Notes under the pieces: generated by a model
The model's database searches: none
What the model was told of the DNA's origin: nothing
The model's input: the letters and a program-made list of their open reading frames with translations, nothing else
From: Bradyrhizobium betae
GTDB lineage: Bacteria; Pseudomonadota; Alphaproteobacteria; Rhizobiales; Xanthobacteraceae
NCBI RefSeq assembly: GCF_004123905.1
Contig: NZ_MZXW01000016.1
Coordinates: 558,001 to 622,000, forward strand
Reading direction: 5' to 3'
Length of the DNA: 64,000 bases
Program-made: the position numbers and the translations under genes
Shown here: positions 45,553 to 54,606 of the stretch, in pieces
Numbering within the stretch: the stretch's first letter is position 1
Layout: every line of letters begins with the position of its first letter

Positions 45553-46716
45553 TCAGTCCTTGTCCTGACTTGCCGTCGCCGACAGGCCGAGCAGGCCGGC
45601 GAGCGAGCGCTGGTGGCCGGTGTCGATGGTGGCATAGACGCTCATGCCGGCCTTCAGCCTCCTCACGTATTTGTCGGTCTCATCGAAATAGATCCTGACA
45701 GGCACGCGCTGCACCACCTTGACGAAATTGCCGGTGGCGTTCTGCGGCGGCAGGATCGCGAATTGCGCGCCGGTGCCGGGCGAGAGCGAGCCGATCTTGC
45801 CCTTGAAGACATGGTTCGGGAACGCGTCGACCTCGAGCGTAACAGCCTGGCCCTCGGTGACGTAGGTGAGGTCGCTCTCCTTCGGATTGGCGTCGACCCA
45901 GGGATGGGCGATGTCGACAATGGAGAACACCGCCGTGCCCGCCGACACATAGCGGCCGAGCTGGATCTGCTCGACCTGGGTCGCGACGCCGCCCATCGGC
46001 GCGCGCACCACGGAATGGTCGAGATTGCGCTCGGCGTTGTCGAGCTTGGACTTGGCCTGGGCGTAGGGCGGGAATTTCTCCAGCGGCAGGTCGGTGTCGC
46101 CGAGCAGCTGGGTCTTGGCCGTCGACATCTGCTGCTTGACGTATTGCGCGATCGAGCCGGACGTAACCAGCGCGTTCGAGGCGTTGTCGAGGTCGAGCTG
46201 CGAGCCGTAGCTGTTTTTCACCAGCGCCTGCTTGCGCTCTACATCGCGCTGCTTCAGGTCGACACCCTTCTGAGCGAGATCGAGCATGTCGCCGTAGATC
46301 TTGATGTTGGCACGGAGGTTGTCATAGGTCGTCTGAGCCTGCATCAGCTGCGCTTTGGCCTCGTCCACCGCGAGGCGGAACGGCACGGGGTCGATCTCGA
46401 ACAGCACGTCGCCCTGCTTGACGAGCTGGCCTTCCTTCACCACGACCTTCTCGATCTTTCCGGAGATGTCGGGCGTCACCAGCACCTTCTGCGCGCCGAC
46501 ATAGGCGTCGTCAGTGCCGACATAGCGGCCACCATGCAGATAGAAGGTGACGCCGCCGATAACGGCGATAACGGGCAGCACGACCATCAGCAGGAATCGG
46601 CGATAGCGCCGCAGGCCGGCCAGCAGGCGGCGGCGCGGATTGGTGCCGGCCTTTTTGCTGGGCTTGCCGCTGTCGCTCTTCTGCTCGGGCTGGAACTTGA
46701 GAACCTGATCAGCCAT
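45553..46716 (-). CDS. emrA: EmrA/HlyD-type membrane fusion protein
   Basis: A 387-residue periplasmic adaptor with one N-terminal helix (FLLMVVLPVIAVIGG, about 42-58), followed by lipoyl halves (VTPDISGKIEKVVVKEGQLV and VVRAPMGGVATQVEQ), a coiled-coil hairpin of about 120 residues between them and the beta-barrel ending MSVYATID. The AAGGAG ribosome site lies inside the end of marR, whose stop overlaps this gene's start by eight bases. It forms a tripartite pump with EmrB. Confidence 0.88.
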   Translation of the reverse strand: MADQVLKFQPEQKSDSGKPSKKAGTNPRRRLLAGLRRYRRFLLMVVLPVIAVIGGVTFYLHGGRYVGTDDAYVGAQKVLVTPDISGKIEKVVVKEGQLVKQGDVLFEIDPVPFRLAVDEAKAQLMQAQTTYDNLRANIKIYGDMLDLAQKGVDLKQRDVERKQALVKNSYGSQLDLDNASNALVTSGSIAQYVKQQMSTAKTQLLGDTDLPLEKFPPYAQAKSKLDNAERNLDHSVVRAPMGGVATQVEQIQLGRYVSAGTAVFSIVDIAHPWVDANPKESDLTYVTEGQAVTLEVDAFPNHVFKGKIGSLSPGTGAQFAILPPQNATGNFVKVVQRVPVRIYFDETDKYVRRLKAGMSVYATIDTGHQRSLAGLLGLSATASQDKD

Positions 46717-47191
46717 AGCGCTGCTCCTTACGTGCTTGTTCCGCGCCGGACGCCTGGATCGCGTTACGCACGTTTTCCTTGATGGATTCGAGTTGGGTGA
46801 GAAGGCGGTGAGCATCCGCCGGGCTGATCCCGTCGAGCGCGTTCGCCGTGAGTTCCGACTTCAGGCCGCTCATCTTGCCGAGCAAGCTGCGGCCGGCTTT
46901 CTTCAGGTAGAGCCGCTTGACGCGGCGGTCCGAGGCGTCGTTGCGGCGCTCGATCCAGTCGCTGTCGCAGAGCTTGTCGATCAACCGCGTCAGCGTGATC
47001 GGCTGCATCTCCAGCAGCTCGGCGAGTTCCGACTGTTTCATGCCCTCGCTGCGCTCGACCTTGGCCAGCACCGCCCATTGCGCGCGGGTGATGCCGAAGC
47101 GCGAGGCCTCCTTGTCGGCGTAGACGCGCAGCAGGCGGTAGAGCTCGCCGAGCGTGAACAGGAAGTTGTGGTCGACCGACCCGCGGGTCAT
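46709..47191 (-). CDS. MarR-family repressor of the efflux operon
   Basis: A 160-residue winged-helix regulator. The DNA-binding part reads QWAVLAKVERSEGMKQSELAELL, the recognition helix ITLTRLIDKLCDSDWI and the wing RRNDASDRRVKRLYL with the conserved DxRxK/R tip. It should bind as a dimer to a site near its own promoter and release it when a drug or phenolic ligand binds. The ATG at 47191 has GGAG nine bases upstream. It overlaps emrA by eight bases. A 6-2-6 palindrome (47221-47234) sits 30 bp upstream of the start. Confidence 0.88.
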   Translation of the reverse strand: MTRGSVDHNFLFTLGELYRLLRVYADKEASRFGITRAQWAVLAKVERSEGMKQSELAELLEMQPITLTRLIDKLCDSDWIERRNDASDRRVKRLYLKKAGRSLLGKMSGLKSELTANALDGISPADAHRLLTQLESIKENVRNAIQASGAEQARKEQRYG

Positions 47192-47204
47192 AAGCTTTGT
47201 CTCC

Positions 47205-47234
47205 AATAAGCTCGCATATAATAAGCAAGCTTAT
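47205..47234. promoter_or_regulatory. MarR operator candidate (ATAAGC-AA-GCTTAT)
   Basis: ATAAGC at 47221-47226 and GCTTAT at 47229-47234 form a perfect inverted repeat around AA; another half site ATAAGC lies at 47206-47211. The region is the most AT-rich part of a 150-bp divergent space. Position and dyad symmetry support a MarR site; binding is inferred. Confidence 0.6.
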
Positions 47235-47345
47235 GATTATCTCATGGCGGGTTAACGCGGTGCTGTCCCGCAGCAAGAGCATGGCTGGCAGCCGTTCGCC
47301 CGTGGCGCTTTGGGTTCCATCGCCGAAATGCTAGAAGGCGGCCGA

Positions 47346-47840
47346 ATGACCCTTGCAAAGCCGGCATTTCCGACGCCCGACCATGATCACGGCCGCTGCA
47401 CAGCGGACGCGCTGGCGCATGCCGAGGCGGTTTGCGAGCAGCGGGCGCAGAAATTCACGCCGATCCGCCGCCAGGTGCTGGGGGCGTTGCTCTCCAGCCA
47501 TCGCCCGCTCGGGGCCTATGAGATGATCGACGAACTGGCGAAATCGATGCCGCGGCCGGCGCCGATCACGGTCTATCGTGCTCTCGATTTCTTGATGGCC
47601 AACGGCCTCGTGCACCGCATCGAGAGCCGCAACGCCTATCTCGCCTGCGCCGCCCATGACCATGACGCGACCTCGGCGGTGGCGTTCCTGATCTGCGAGC
47701 GCTGCGGTCTCGTCGGCGAGATCCCGTCGGCGTCCTTCGCCGGCGACCTCAACGCCGCGGCGCGAGCGTCAGGATTCGCGCCAAAGCTGTCCGTGGTGGA
47801 GATCACGGGCGTCTGCACCCATTGTCAGAAAGCTGCATAA
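47346..47840 (+). CDS. zur: Fur-family zinc-type regulator (Zur-like)
   Basis: A 164-residue Fur-family protein. The winged-helix half (KFTPIRRQVLGALLSSHRPLGAYEMID, ITVYRALDFLMANGLVHRI) precedes a metal-binding half with HDHD, CERCG and CTHCQ; two CxxC pairs hold the structural zinc. The Zur-like choice rests on the length and the His-rich AAHDHDATSAVAFLICERCG stretch (in pieces); Fur proper or Mur is less likely. The ATG at 47346 has AGAAGGCGG upstream. No zinc uptake genes are nearby. The next gene begins 35 bp after the stop. Confidence 0.75.
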   Translation: MTLAKPAFPTPDHDHGRCTADALAHAEAVCEQRAQKFTPIRRQVLGALLSSHRPLGAYEMIDELAKSMPRPAPITVYRALDFLMANGLVHRIESRNAYLACAAHDHDATSAVAFLICERCGLVGEIPSASFAGDLNAAARASGFAPKLSVVEITGVCTHCQKAA

Positions 47841-47875
47841 AGCAACAACGGCGCAAAGCCGGTATCCGGGAAGAC

Positions 47876-48829
47876 ATGTCCTCACCTCAAATCAACCCAT
47901 CCGCCGCGCGCCCTCTCAGTGCCGGCGCCATCGCCCTGATGCTGATGCTGTGCCTGACCTGGGCCTTCAATCAGATCGCGGTGAAGCTGGTGCTGCCGGA
48001 GATTCCGCCGATGCTGCAGGCCACGATCCGTTCGATCGGCGCACTGCCTGTGCTGTTCATCATCGGCACCTTCCGCGGCGTCAAATTCTTCGAACGTGAC
48101 GGTACCTGGAAGGCCGGGCTGATCGCCGGACTGATGTTCGGCATCGAGTTTGTGCTGATCTACCAGGGCCTGCGCTTCACCCCGGCGTCCCGTGCTGTGG
48201 TGTTCCTCTACACCGCGCCGTTCTTCGTCGCGCTCGGCGCCTACCAGGTGCTCGGCGAGCGGCTTGGCGGCACGCAATGGCTGGGTCTGGCCGTGAGCTT
48301 TGCCGGCGTTGCGCTCGCGATCGGCGTGCCGCAGCCGGATGTCGACGCCAAGGTGCTGCTCGGCGACCTCATGATCGTCGGCGGCGCCGGGCTGTGGGCG
48401 GCAACCACGCTGGTTGCGAAGAGCACCCGGCTGCGCTTCGTCGCGCCCGAGAAGGCGCTGGGCTATCAGGTCGCGACCTCGATCCCGATCCTGGGCCTCG
48501 CCGCCTGGCTGTTCGGCGAGACCATCCCCCATACGCCGTCACCGCAGGCCATGGCGCTGGTGGCCTTCCAAGCGATCTGGGTGGTGGGAACCACGTTCAC
48601 GCTTTGGTTCGCGCTGGTGAAGACCTATTCGGCCAGCAAATTGTCGGCTTTTACCTTCATCACCCCTTTGTTTGGCGTGGTGGGTAGCTATTTCATCATG
48701 CACGACACCTTGAGCCTGACATTCGGGGCCGCTGCGGTCCTTGTAATTGCTGGGCTTTTTCTGGTTAACCGTCCCAGCCAATCGGCTGCGGCGCCGCGCG
48801 ATGCATTGCTGAACGTCACCAAAACCTGA
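47876..48829 (+). CDS. EamA-type (DMT) transporter
   Basis: A 317-residue membrane protein with ten predicted helices in two EamA halves (first: ALMLMLCLTWAFNQIAVKL; second: LLGDLMIVGGAGLWAATTL). The second half repeats the first, as usual. Members export metabolites such as amino acids; the substrate is unknown. The ATG at 47876 has CGGGAAG upstream and lies 35 bp after zur, so both may be cotranscribed. ispG follows 12 bp later. Confidence 0.82.
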   Translation: MSSPQINPSAARPLSAGAIALMLMLCLTWAFNQIAVKLVLPEIPPMLQATIRSIGALPVLFIIGTFRGVKFFERDGTWKAGLIAGLMFGIEFVLIYQGLRFTPASRAVVFLYTAPFFVALGAYQVLGERLGGTQWLGLAVSFAGVALAIGVPQPDVDAKVLLGDLMIVGGAGLWAATTLVAKSTRLRFVAPEKALGYQVATSIPILGLAAWLFGETIPHTPSPQAMALVAFQAIWVVGTTFTLWFALVKTYSASKLSAFTFITPLFGVVGSYFIMHDTLSLTFGAAAVLVIAGLFLVNRPSQSAAAPRDALLNVTKT

Positions 48830-48841
48830 TATTTGGACGCC

Positions 48842-50125
48842 ATGAACAAGCTCGAAAACCCCATCGCTTCAGACATCGCGGGCCCCGCGCCCCGGCACCG
48901 GACCACCCAGGTGAAGGTCGGCGACGTCGCCGTCGGCGGCGGTGCGCCGATCGTCGTGCAGTCGATGACCAACACCGACACCGCCGATATCGACGGCACC
49001 ATCGCCCAGGTCGCAGCGCTCGCGCGCGCCGGCTCCGAAATGGTCCGCATCACCGTGGACCGCGAGGAGGCCGCTGCCGCCGTCCCGCACATCCGCGATG
49101 GTCTCGCCAAGCGCGGCATCACCACGCCCTTGATCGGCGACTTCCATTATATCGGCCACAAGCTGCTCGCGGCTTATCCGGCCTGCGCCGAAGCGCTCGC
49201 TAAATATCGCATCAATCCGGGCAATGTCGGCTTCAAGGACAAGCGCGACACCCAGTTCGGCGACATCATCGAGATCGCCAACAAGAACAGCAAGCCGGTC
49301 CGTATCGGCGCCAATTGGGGCTCGCTCGACCAGGAGCTCTTGACCAAGCTGATGGACGAGAACGCCGCGTCGCCCAATCCGCGCGACGTGCGCGCGGTGA
49401 CGCGTGAGGCGATGGTGCAGTCGGCGCTGCTCTCGGCCGCGCGCGCCGAAGAGCTCGGCATGCCCAAGGATCGCATCATCCTTTCCGCAAAAGTCTCGGC
49501 GGTGCAGGATCTGATCGCGGTCTACCAGGATCTCGCGGCCCGTTCGGACTACGCCATCCATCTCGGCCTCACCGAAGCCGGCATGGGCACCAAGGGCATC
49601 GTGGCGTCGTCGGCCGCGCTCGGCATCCTGCTTCAGCAGGGCATCGGCGACACCATCCGCATCTCGCTGACGCCGGAGCCCGGCGGCGACCGCACCCGCG
49701 AAGTGCAGGTCGGCCAGGAGCTGCTCCAGACCATGGGCTTCCGCACCTTCGTGCCGCTGGTTGCGGCGTGCCCCGGCTGCGGTCGCACCACCTCGACCAC
49801 GTTCCAGGAACTGGCGAGCTCGATCCAGGGTTTCATTCGCGACGAGATGCCGACCTGGAAGACGAAATATCCCGGCGTTGAAGAGCTCAACGTCGCGGTG
49901 ATGGGCTGCATCGTCAACGGCCCCGGCGAATCCAAGCATGCCAATATCGGCATCTCGCTGCCCGGCACCGGCGAAGCGCCGGCTGCCCCGGTGTTCGTCG
50001 ACGGCAAGAAGTTCCGCACGCTGCGCGGGCCCACGATCTCCGCCGACTTCAAGGCGCTGGTGATCGACTATATCGAGCAGCGCTACGGCCAGGGCGCCAA
50101 GGTGCCGGTGACCGCGGCGGAGTAG
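48842..50125 (+). CDS. ispG: (E)-4-hydroxy-3-methylbut-2-enyl diphosphate synthase
   Basis: A 427-residue [4Fe-4S] enzyme of the MEP isoprenoid pathway. It begins with a TIM-barrel part ([37 protein letters not shown]) and ends in the iron-sulfur domain with CPGCGRT (about 310-313) and [11 protein letters not shown]; these three cysteines hold the cluster. It is somewhat longer than the E. coli form because of a family-typical insert. A TTG three codons upstream of the ATG at 48842 is a less likely start. It sits 12 bp behind a DMT transporter gene. Confidence 0.93.
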   Translation: MNKLENPIASDIAGPAPRHRTTQVKVGDVAVGGGAPIVVQSMTNTDTADIDGTIAQVAALARAGSEMVRITVDREEAAAAVPHIRDGLAKRGITTPLIGDFHYIGHKLLAAYPACAEALAKYRINPGNVGFKDKRDTQFGDIIEIANKNSKPVRIGANWGSLDQELLTKLMDENAASPNPRDVRAVTREAMVQSALLSAARAEELGMPKDRIILSAKVSAVQDLIAVYQDLAARSDYAIHLGLTEAGMGTKGIVASSAALGILLQQGIGDTIRISLTPEPGGDRTREVQVGQELLQTMGFRTFVPLVAACPGCGRTTSTTFQELASSIQGFIRDEMPTWKTKYPGVEELNVAVMGCIVNGPGESKHANIGISLPGTGEAPAAPVFVDGKKFRTLRGPTISADFKALVIDYIEQRYGQGAKVPVTAAE

Positions 50126-50153
50126 TTTCAGTCACGGAGTTCGAGGCTGACTT

Positions 50154-52013
50154 CTAGCGGAGGACTGCGCCGATCGAGGGGCCGGCCCGATTGAGCTCCG
50201 TCTGGCCAATGCCGATACGTTCGAGGGCCGGCCCTCCCCATCCTTCCTCCAGCTTTGTTTTGGAGGCCATGATGGCGGCGGAAATTGAAAGTCCACCCGC
50301 AGTTCCGGATCCTTTTGCTACCTCGGCGAGGGTGATCAAGATGTCGACGAGATAGAGCCTGTCGACGCTCTTGAGAGGACTGTATCTAGAGGCGTCGCTC
50401 CATTGGCCGGGATCGACCTGAGCGATGAAATCCCGGAACACCTGGTCGCTAAGCTCTTGGCTGGCCTCGTGGAAAATTGGCGCCTCCCGCAGCAGAATGG
50501 CAGCCTTCTCGGTTTGCGCTATCGCCACCAGATAATCCAGGTACGAGGTCTCGAACGTCGCCGGATCGGGCGGTTCGCCGGATACATTGTCCCACGCGCT
50601 GATCAGGAAGCGTGAAATCACCTCTTTTCGGAAGAGTTCTGCTCGCGCCCCCTGATTTGTCAAAGTGACATTCAAGAAGTGTGAGACGGCCATCATTTGG
50701 GCCGGCCCGCTGTGAATCGAGAGCGAGACTATGAATTTGGCGAGGTCCCTGGGCTCGAGTTCCGGACGATTGATGCTCCATCGTACGAAATCCAGAACAG
50801 CGTCGCCCGATGCGAGCTGCCAAAACTGCATCGCAAGCGCGAACCACTTTTCGCGCGCGTCGAGTTGCACATTTTCCTTTGACTTGTTTTGTCGGCGCAG
50901 CCGAAAGGTAAGATCGTCGATCATGCCATAGGCGCGGTCGAAATCGCGCTGATCGATCGCTTCCCGCAAATTGATCATTATGGGAAGTGGGTCGTCCGGA
51001 GCGAGCTCGTCGGCGTATTGGCGTGCGGCCTGGATGTCGCCCAGTCGGACTGCGGTGCCGACCGCCAGCTTGCTCTCCGCATCGGTTCTGCGCAGCAATG
51101 CCCCTCCTCCGAGGACGATCTGGCCTACACGTTTGACAATCGTAAGATAGAACAATGCACAGATGCACATGGCGACAATAAAGCTGCGGTCGATCTTGGC
51201 GAGCGACAGCCACGCAGCGTTGAAATCACCTCCTAGCAGTGACTTCGAGATCCTCTCTTTGAGCCCCTTGAATTCCTCGTTATAGGCTCCAGCGAAAAGG
51301 ACGTCGCTCACGGTCCCGCTCAGCGAGGCGTTGGTCGTTATTGTCAGGCGATACGTGTAGATGAGGACAACGGCCCCAAATAGCGAGACGATGCAGACGA
51401 ATGCGTACCGCATCACCGCCTTGGGGAAGCTTCCGACGCTGCGAATCTGCTTCTCGATCGGGTTGATGAAAAAATCGAGAAACCAGACAATGGTAACGTA
51501 CATCGAAATCGTGATGTAGAGCTGAAAGCTGGATCCGGGTTTGAATTGGAATACGGTCCAGAGTCCAAGCCAGATGAGATTGATCGCCAGCATCCAGCTG
51601 GCCGAGATGACTGGAAGCCTCGGGGTGGCCTGCAGGGCAATTGCCCCCCGTGTGGCCCGATCCTGAGCCTGCTTGACCCTCTCCTGGACCGGGAGAAGGC
51701 AGAGTTCTAGCGGCCAATACGTCAGACGGAGCGATGCTTCCTTCACGAGGCGGAGCGCTATTCCGACAATGCCACGGGTGGACGAAAACATCTGCCTCGT
51801 CATGAAGTCATTCGCGAACCGGTCCCGCACCGTCGTCCCGCGCTGTGTCCAGGAGCGGTACACGTCGGCAACCATTACCAAGGCCGAAAGAATTCCAATG
51901 GAAAGATAAAGATAGTCCAGGACGAAATTGAGCCCGAACGCCGCCCATTCAATCAGGGCGACCACTGACACGATAATAATCAGGCCCACCAACATGTTTA
52001 CTATGTTTTTCAC
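50154..52013 (-). CDS. Unrecognised six-helix membrane protein with a large C-terminal domain
   Basis: I do not recognise this 619-residue protein. Six hydrophobic helices occur in the first half (for example VNMLVGLIIIVSVVALIEWA, LYLSIGILSALVMVADVY, WMLAINLIWLGLWTVF, YITISMYVTIVWFLDFFI, a fifth near residue 205 and FIVAMCICALFYLTIV). A ~110-residue loop joins TM2 to TM3, and the final ~330 residues are soluble and largely helical with LAVGTAVRLGDIQAARQYADEL, which resembles a TPR-like pair. Codon use is plainly more AT-rich than neighbours. The GTG at 52013 was chosen because GGAGG lies five bases upstream; ATG 52046 has no good site. Confidence 0.75.
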   Translation of the reverse strand: MKNIVNMLVGLIIIVSVVALIEWAAFGLNFVLDYLYLSIGILSALVMVADVYRSWTQRGTTVRDRFANDFMTRQMFSSTRGIVGIALRLVKEASLRLTYWPLELCLLPVQERVKQAQDRATRGAIALQATPRLPVISASWMLAINLIWLGLWTVFQFKPGSSFQLYITISMYVTIVWFLDFFINPIEKQIRSVGSFPKAVMRYAFVCIVSLFGAVVLIYTYRLTITTNASLSGTVSDVLFAGAYNEEFKGLKERISKSLLGGDFNAAWLSLAKIDRSFIVAMCICALFYLTIVKRVGQIVLGGGALLRRTDAESKLAVGTAVRLGDIQAARQYADELAPDDPLPIMINLREAIDQRDFDRAYGMIDDLTFRLRRQNKSKENVQLDAREKWFALAMQFWQLASGDAVLDFVRWSINRPELEPRDLAKFIVSLSIHSGPAQMMAVSHFLNVTLTNQGARAELFRKEVISRFLISAWDNVSGEPPDPATFETSYLDYLVAIAQTEKAAILLREAPIFHEASQELSDQVFRDFIAQVDPGQWSDASRYSPLKSVDRLYLVDILITLAEVAKGSGTAGGLSISAAIMASKTKLEEGWGGPALERIGIGQTELNRAGPSIGAVLR

Positions 52014-52121
52014 GCCGACCTCCGCGTGTATAATTGAAAGATGCATCTTAGCTGGAATTCTCGAGATCGACTAGCCAGCGAAGGTTGTGCCGCGTTCCCA
52101 TTGTCGTCATGAGGAACTGAC

Positions 52122-52152
52122 TTGCATTGTGATTGAGCAGCCGTGATAAAAT
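52122..52152 (+). promoter_or_regulatory. Possible promoter of the TauD-type gene
   Basis: TTGCAT at 52122-52127 and GATAAA at 52145-52150 are 17 bases apart, a plausible sigma-70-like -35/-10 pair 45 bp before the start at 52194. The neighbouring region is AT-rich. This is pattern matching only. Confidence 0.3.
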
Positions 52153-52193
52153 GTGAGGAAACAGAGACGTAAGAGTAAGATGGGGAGGGTTCC

Positions 52194-53090
52194 ATGAGCT
52201 CACTCGCCGGCAAGCAGGGCCCGCGCTATCGCCACACGGCTGAGGACGGCGCGGCTTACGAGACCATCGCGGTCGAAAAGCTCACCCCCATCATCGGTGC
52301 GGAAATCTCCGGCGTCGATATCGGCAAGCTCGTCGAGGGCGATGCCCGCTCCAACCAGCAGATGGACGAGATCCACCGCGCGCTGGCCGAAAATCTTGTC
52401 ATTTTCTTCCGCGACCAGGAGATCACGCCAAAACAGCATCTCGCCTTCGGCCGCAAGTTCGGTGAGCTGCATTTCCATCCCGCCGCGCCGCATGAGGATG
52501 AAGATCCGGCACTGATGAAGATCTACGCCGACAAGAACTCGCCACGCGCGAACGGCGAAGGCTGGCATTCCGACGTGTCCTGCGATCTCGAGCCGCCGAT
52601 GGGCTCGATCCTCTACATCAAGCAGTGTCCGCCGCGCGGCGGCGACACGCTGTTCGCCAACATGTATGCCGCTTATGAGGCGCTGTCGGATCGGATGAAA
52701 GGCTATCTCGACGGCCTGGCCGCGCTGCATGACGGCGAGCCGATTTATCGCGGCCTCTACGCCAATTATGGCGTCGCGGATCGTCCGTCCTATCCTAACG
52801 CTGAGCACCCCGTGGTGCGCACCCATCCGGTCACCGGCAAGAAGGCGCTCTACGTCAACCGCGGCTTCACCCGCCACATCAACGGCATCCCGCGCGACGA
52901 GAGCGATGCGATGCTTGCCTATCTCTACCAGCACGCCGAGAACCCGCTGTTCCAGTGCCGCTTCCGCTGGACCGAGAACGCCATCGCGTTCTGGGACAAC
53001 CGCTGCACCCAGCACCGCGCGATGTGGGATTACTGGCCGCACACGCGTTCGGGCACGCGGGTGACGGTGAAGGGGGAGCGGCCGGTTTAG
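52194..53090 (+). CDS. TauD/TfdA-family Fe(II)/2-oxoglutarate dioxygenase
   Basis: A 298-residue enzyme. The iron facial triad is visible as H125 and D127 in GWHSDVS and H274 in TQHRAMWDY, and R285 in HTRSGTR is placed to bind 2-oxoglutarate. Substrates of relatives include taurine, alkyl sulfates and phenoxyacetates; which one applies here is unknown. GGGGAGGG precedes the ATG at 52194. A Rieske oxygenase gene follows after 175 bp, so both may process one compound. Confidence 0.85.
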   Translation: MSSLAGKQGPRYRHTAEDGAAYETIAVEKLTPIIGAEISGVDIGKLVEGDARSNQQMDEIHRALAENLVIFFRDQEITPKQHLAFGRKFGELHFHPAAPHEDEDPALMKIYADKNSPRANGEGWHSDVSCDLEPPMGSILYIKQCPPRGGDTLFANMYAAYEALSDRMKGYLDGLAALHDGEPIYRGLYANYGVADRPSYPNAEHPVVRTHPVTGKKALYVNRGFTRHINGIPRDESDAMLAYLYQHAENPLFQCRFRWTENAIAFWDNRCTQHRAMWDYWPHTRSGTRVTVKGERPV

Positions 53091-53100
53091 GCGGCGGTGC

Positions 53101-53193
53101 CGTAGGGTGGCCAAAGCGTAGCGTGACCACCACTTCTGTTGTGATCACGGAAGGGTGGTGGGCACGGCGCAAGAGCGCCTTTGCCCATCCACG
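53101..53193. repeat. Inverted repeat, family E-like
   Basis: The element begins CGTAGGGTGGCCAAAGCG and contains two nested pairs (GTGACCACCACTT / AAGGGTGGTGG; GGGCACGGCGCAAG / GCCTTTGCCC). It fills the space between the TauD-type gene and the Rieske gene. Confidence 0.6.
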
Positions 53194-53265
53194 AAACTGT
53201 TCTTGCGTTGACGTCCTCGCGCTCCCGCGCCAATCTTCCTGAAAATAATATCGGGAGGATCAGCC

Positions 53266-54603
53266 TTGCTCCGCGCCGAAGACAACAAATTTCTGACCGA
53301 GGCCGGCCCGGGAACGGGCATGGGCGAGTTGCTGCGCAGGTTCTGGATTCCGGTGCTGCTGTCCGAAGAACTCCCCGAGCCCGACGGCGAGCCCAAGAAG
53401 ATCATCGTGCTCGGTGAGGAGCTGCTCGCCTTCCGTGACTCGCGCGGCGTCGTCGGAATCATCGATCAGTACTGCCCGCATCGCGGCGCAAATCTCTGGC
53501 TTGGGCGCAATGAAGAATGCGGCATCCGCTGCGTCTATCACGGCTGGAAGTTCGACACCGATGGTGCCTGCGTCGATATGCCGACCTCCTATCCCGATCT
53601 CAACGCCAAAGACCTTATCCGCATCAAATCCTACCCGGTACGCGAATGGGGCGAGATGATCTGGGCCTATATGGGCCCGCTTGAGGCCATGCCCGAGCTG
53701 CCCGATCTCGAAATGGCGTTGCTGCCGGCCTCGCACCGCTACGTCAGCAAGAAATGGCAGGACTGCAACTGGGTGCAGGCGCTGGAAGGCTCGATCGACA
53801 CGGCGCATTTCACCTTCGCCCACCTCTCCTTCGACAAGGAGGAGAACGAGATTTTGGACATCAAGAAGCATTTCGTGAATCCGCTGGTGCGGATGTCGAG
53901 CGACCACATGCGCTGTATCGCTGAGGATCCGCGCCCGGTGATCAAGGTTGCCCCGCATGAGGCGGGATTGACGATTGCCGGCGGCCGGCTCACGGGCAGT
54001 GACAATATCTATTGGCGCATCGCGCAATTCCTGATGCCGTTCCACGCTTATGCGCCGAGCGCGATGCCGGGCGAGAACATCTTTAGCCAGACCTTCGTGC
54101 CCGTCACTGACACCAATTGCTGGATCTACACCTACGTCTGGAATCCGGAGCGCCCGCTGACGCAAGGAGAGCGCGACGCCTTCGACCGCGGCAACGGCGT
54201 GATCGCGGAGGTTGACGACAATTACGTGCCGCTGCGCCACAAGGGCAACGACTATCTGATCGACCGCAAGCTCCAGAAGACCCGGAGCTACACCGGCATC
54301 AAGGGCGTGTCCGAGCAGGACGCCGCCGTGCAGGACAGCCAGGGTTCGATCGCCGACCGCACCCGCGAGCATCTCGGACCGACGGATCTCGGCATCATGC
54401 ATTTCCGCAAAGTCGTGATGGAGCTGGCGCGCGCGCTCCAGCAGGGCGAGCCACCGCCGCAGGCCGCGCATCAGGATCGCTACGCGGTACGCTCCGGCGC
54501 CTGCGTCACCACCAAGGCCAAGGACCTGCCCGCGGTGATGCTGGAACGCTTTGGCGATGTCGCGGGCTTCGTCGGCCGTCCCCAGGTCGCTGCAGCGGAG
54601 TAG
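53266..54603 (+). CDS. Rieske aromatic-ring oxygenase alpha subunit (phthalate-dioxygenase-like)
   Basis: A 445-residue oxygenase subunit. The Rieske [2Fe-2S] ligands are C70/H72 in QYCPHRGANL and C89/H92 in RCVYHGWKF. The mononuclear iron site includes EGSIDTAHFTFAHL (the Asp and two His). The length and LGRNEECGIRCVYHGWK text (in parts) fit the phthalate 4,5-dioxygenase/vanillate demethylase group. A reductase partner is not encoded nearby. The start is TTG at 53266 with GGGAGG seven bases upstream. The amidase gene starts three bases after the stop. Confidence 0.85.
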   Translation: MLRAEDNKFLTEAGPGTGMGELLRRFWIPVLLSEELPEPDGEPKKIIVLGEELLAFRDSRGVVGIIDQYCPHRGANLWLGRNEECGIRCVYHGWKFDTDGACVDMPTSYPDLNAKDLIRIKSYPVREWGEMIWAYMGPLEAMPELPDLEMALLPASHRYVSKKWQDCNWVQALEGSIDTAHFTFAHLSFDKEENEILDIKKHFVNPLVRMSSDHMRCIAEDPRPVIKVAPHEAGLTIAGGRLTGSDNIYWRIAQFLMPFHAYAPSAMPGENIFSQTFVPVTDTNCWIYTYVWNPERPLTQGERDAFDRGNGVIAEVDDNYVPLRHKGNDYLIDRKLQKTRSYTGIKGVSEQDAAVQDSQGSIADRTREHLGPTDLGIMHFRKVVMELARALQQGEPPPQAAHQDRYAVRSGACVTTKAKDLPAVMLERFGDVAGFVGRPQVAAAE

Positions 54604-54606
54604 GGC

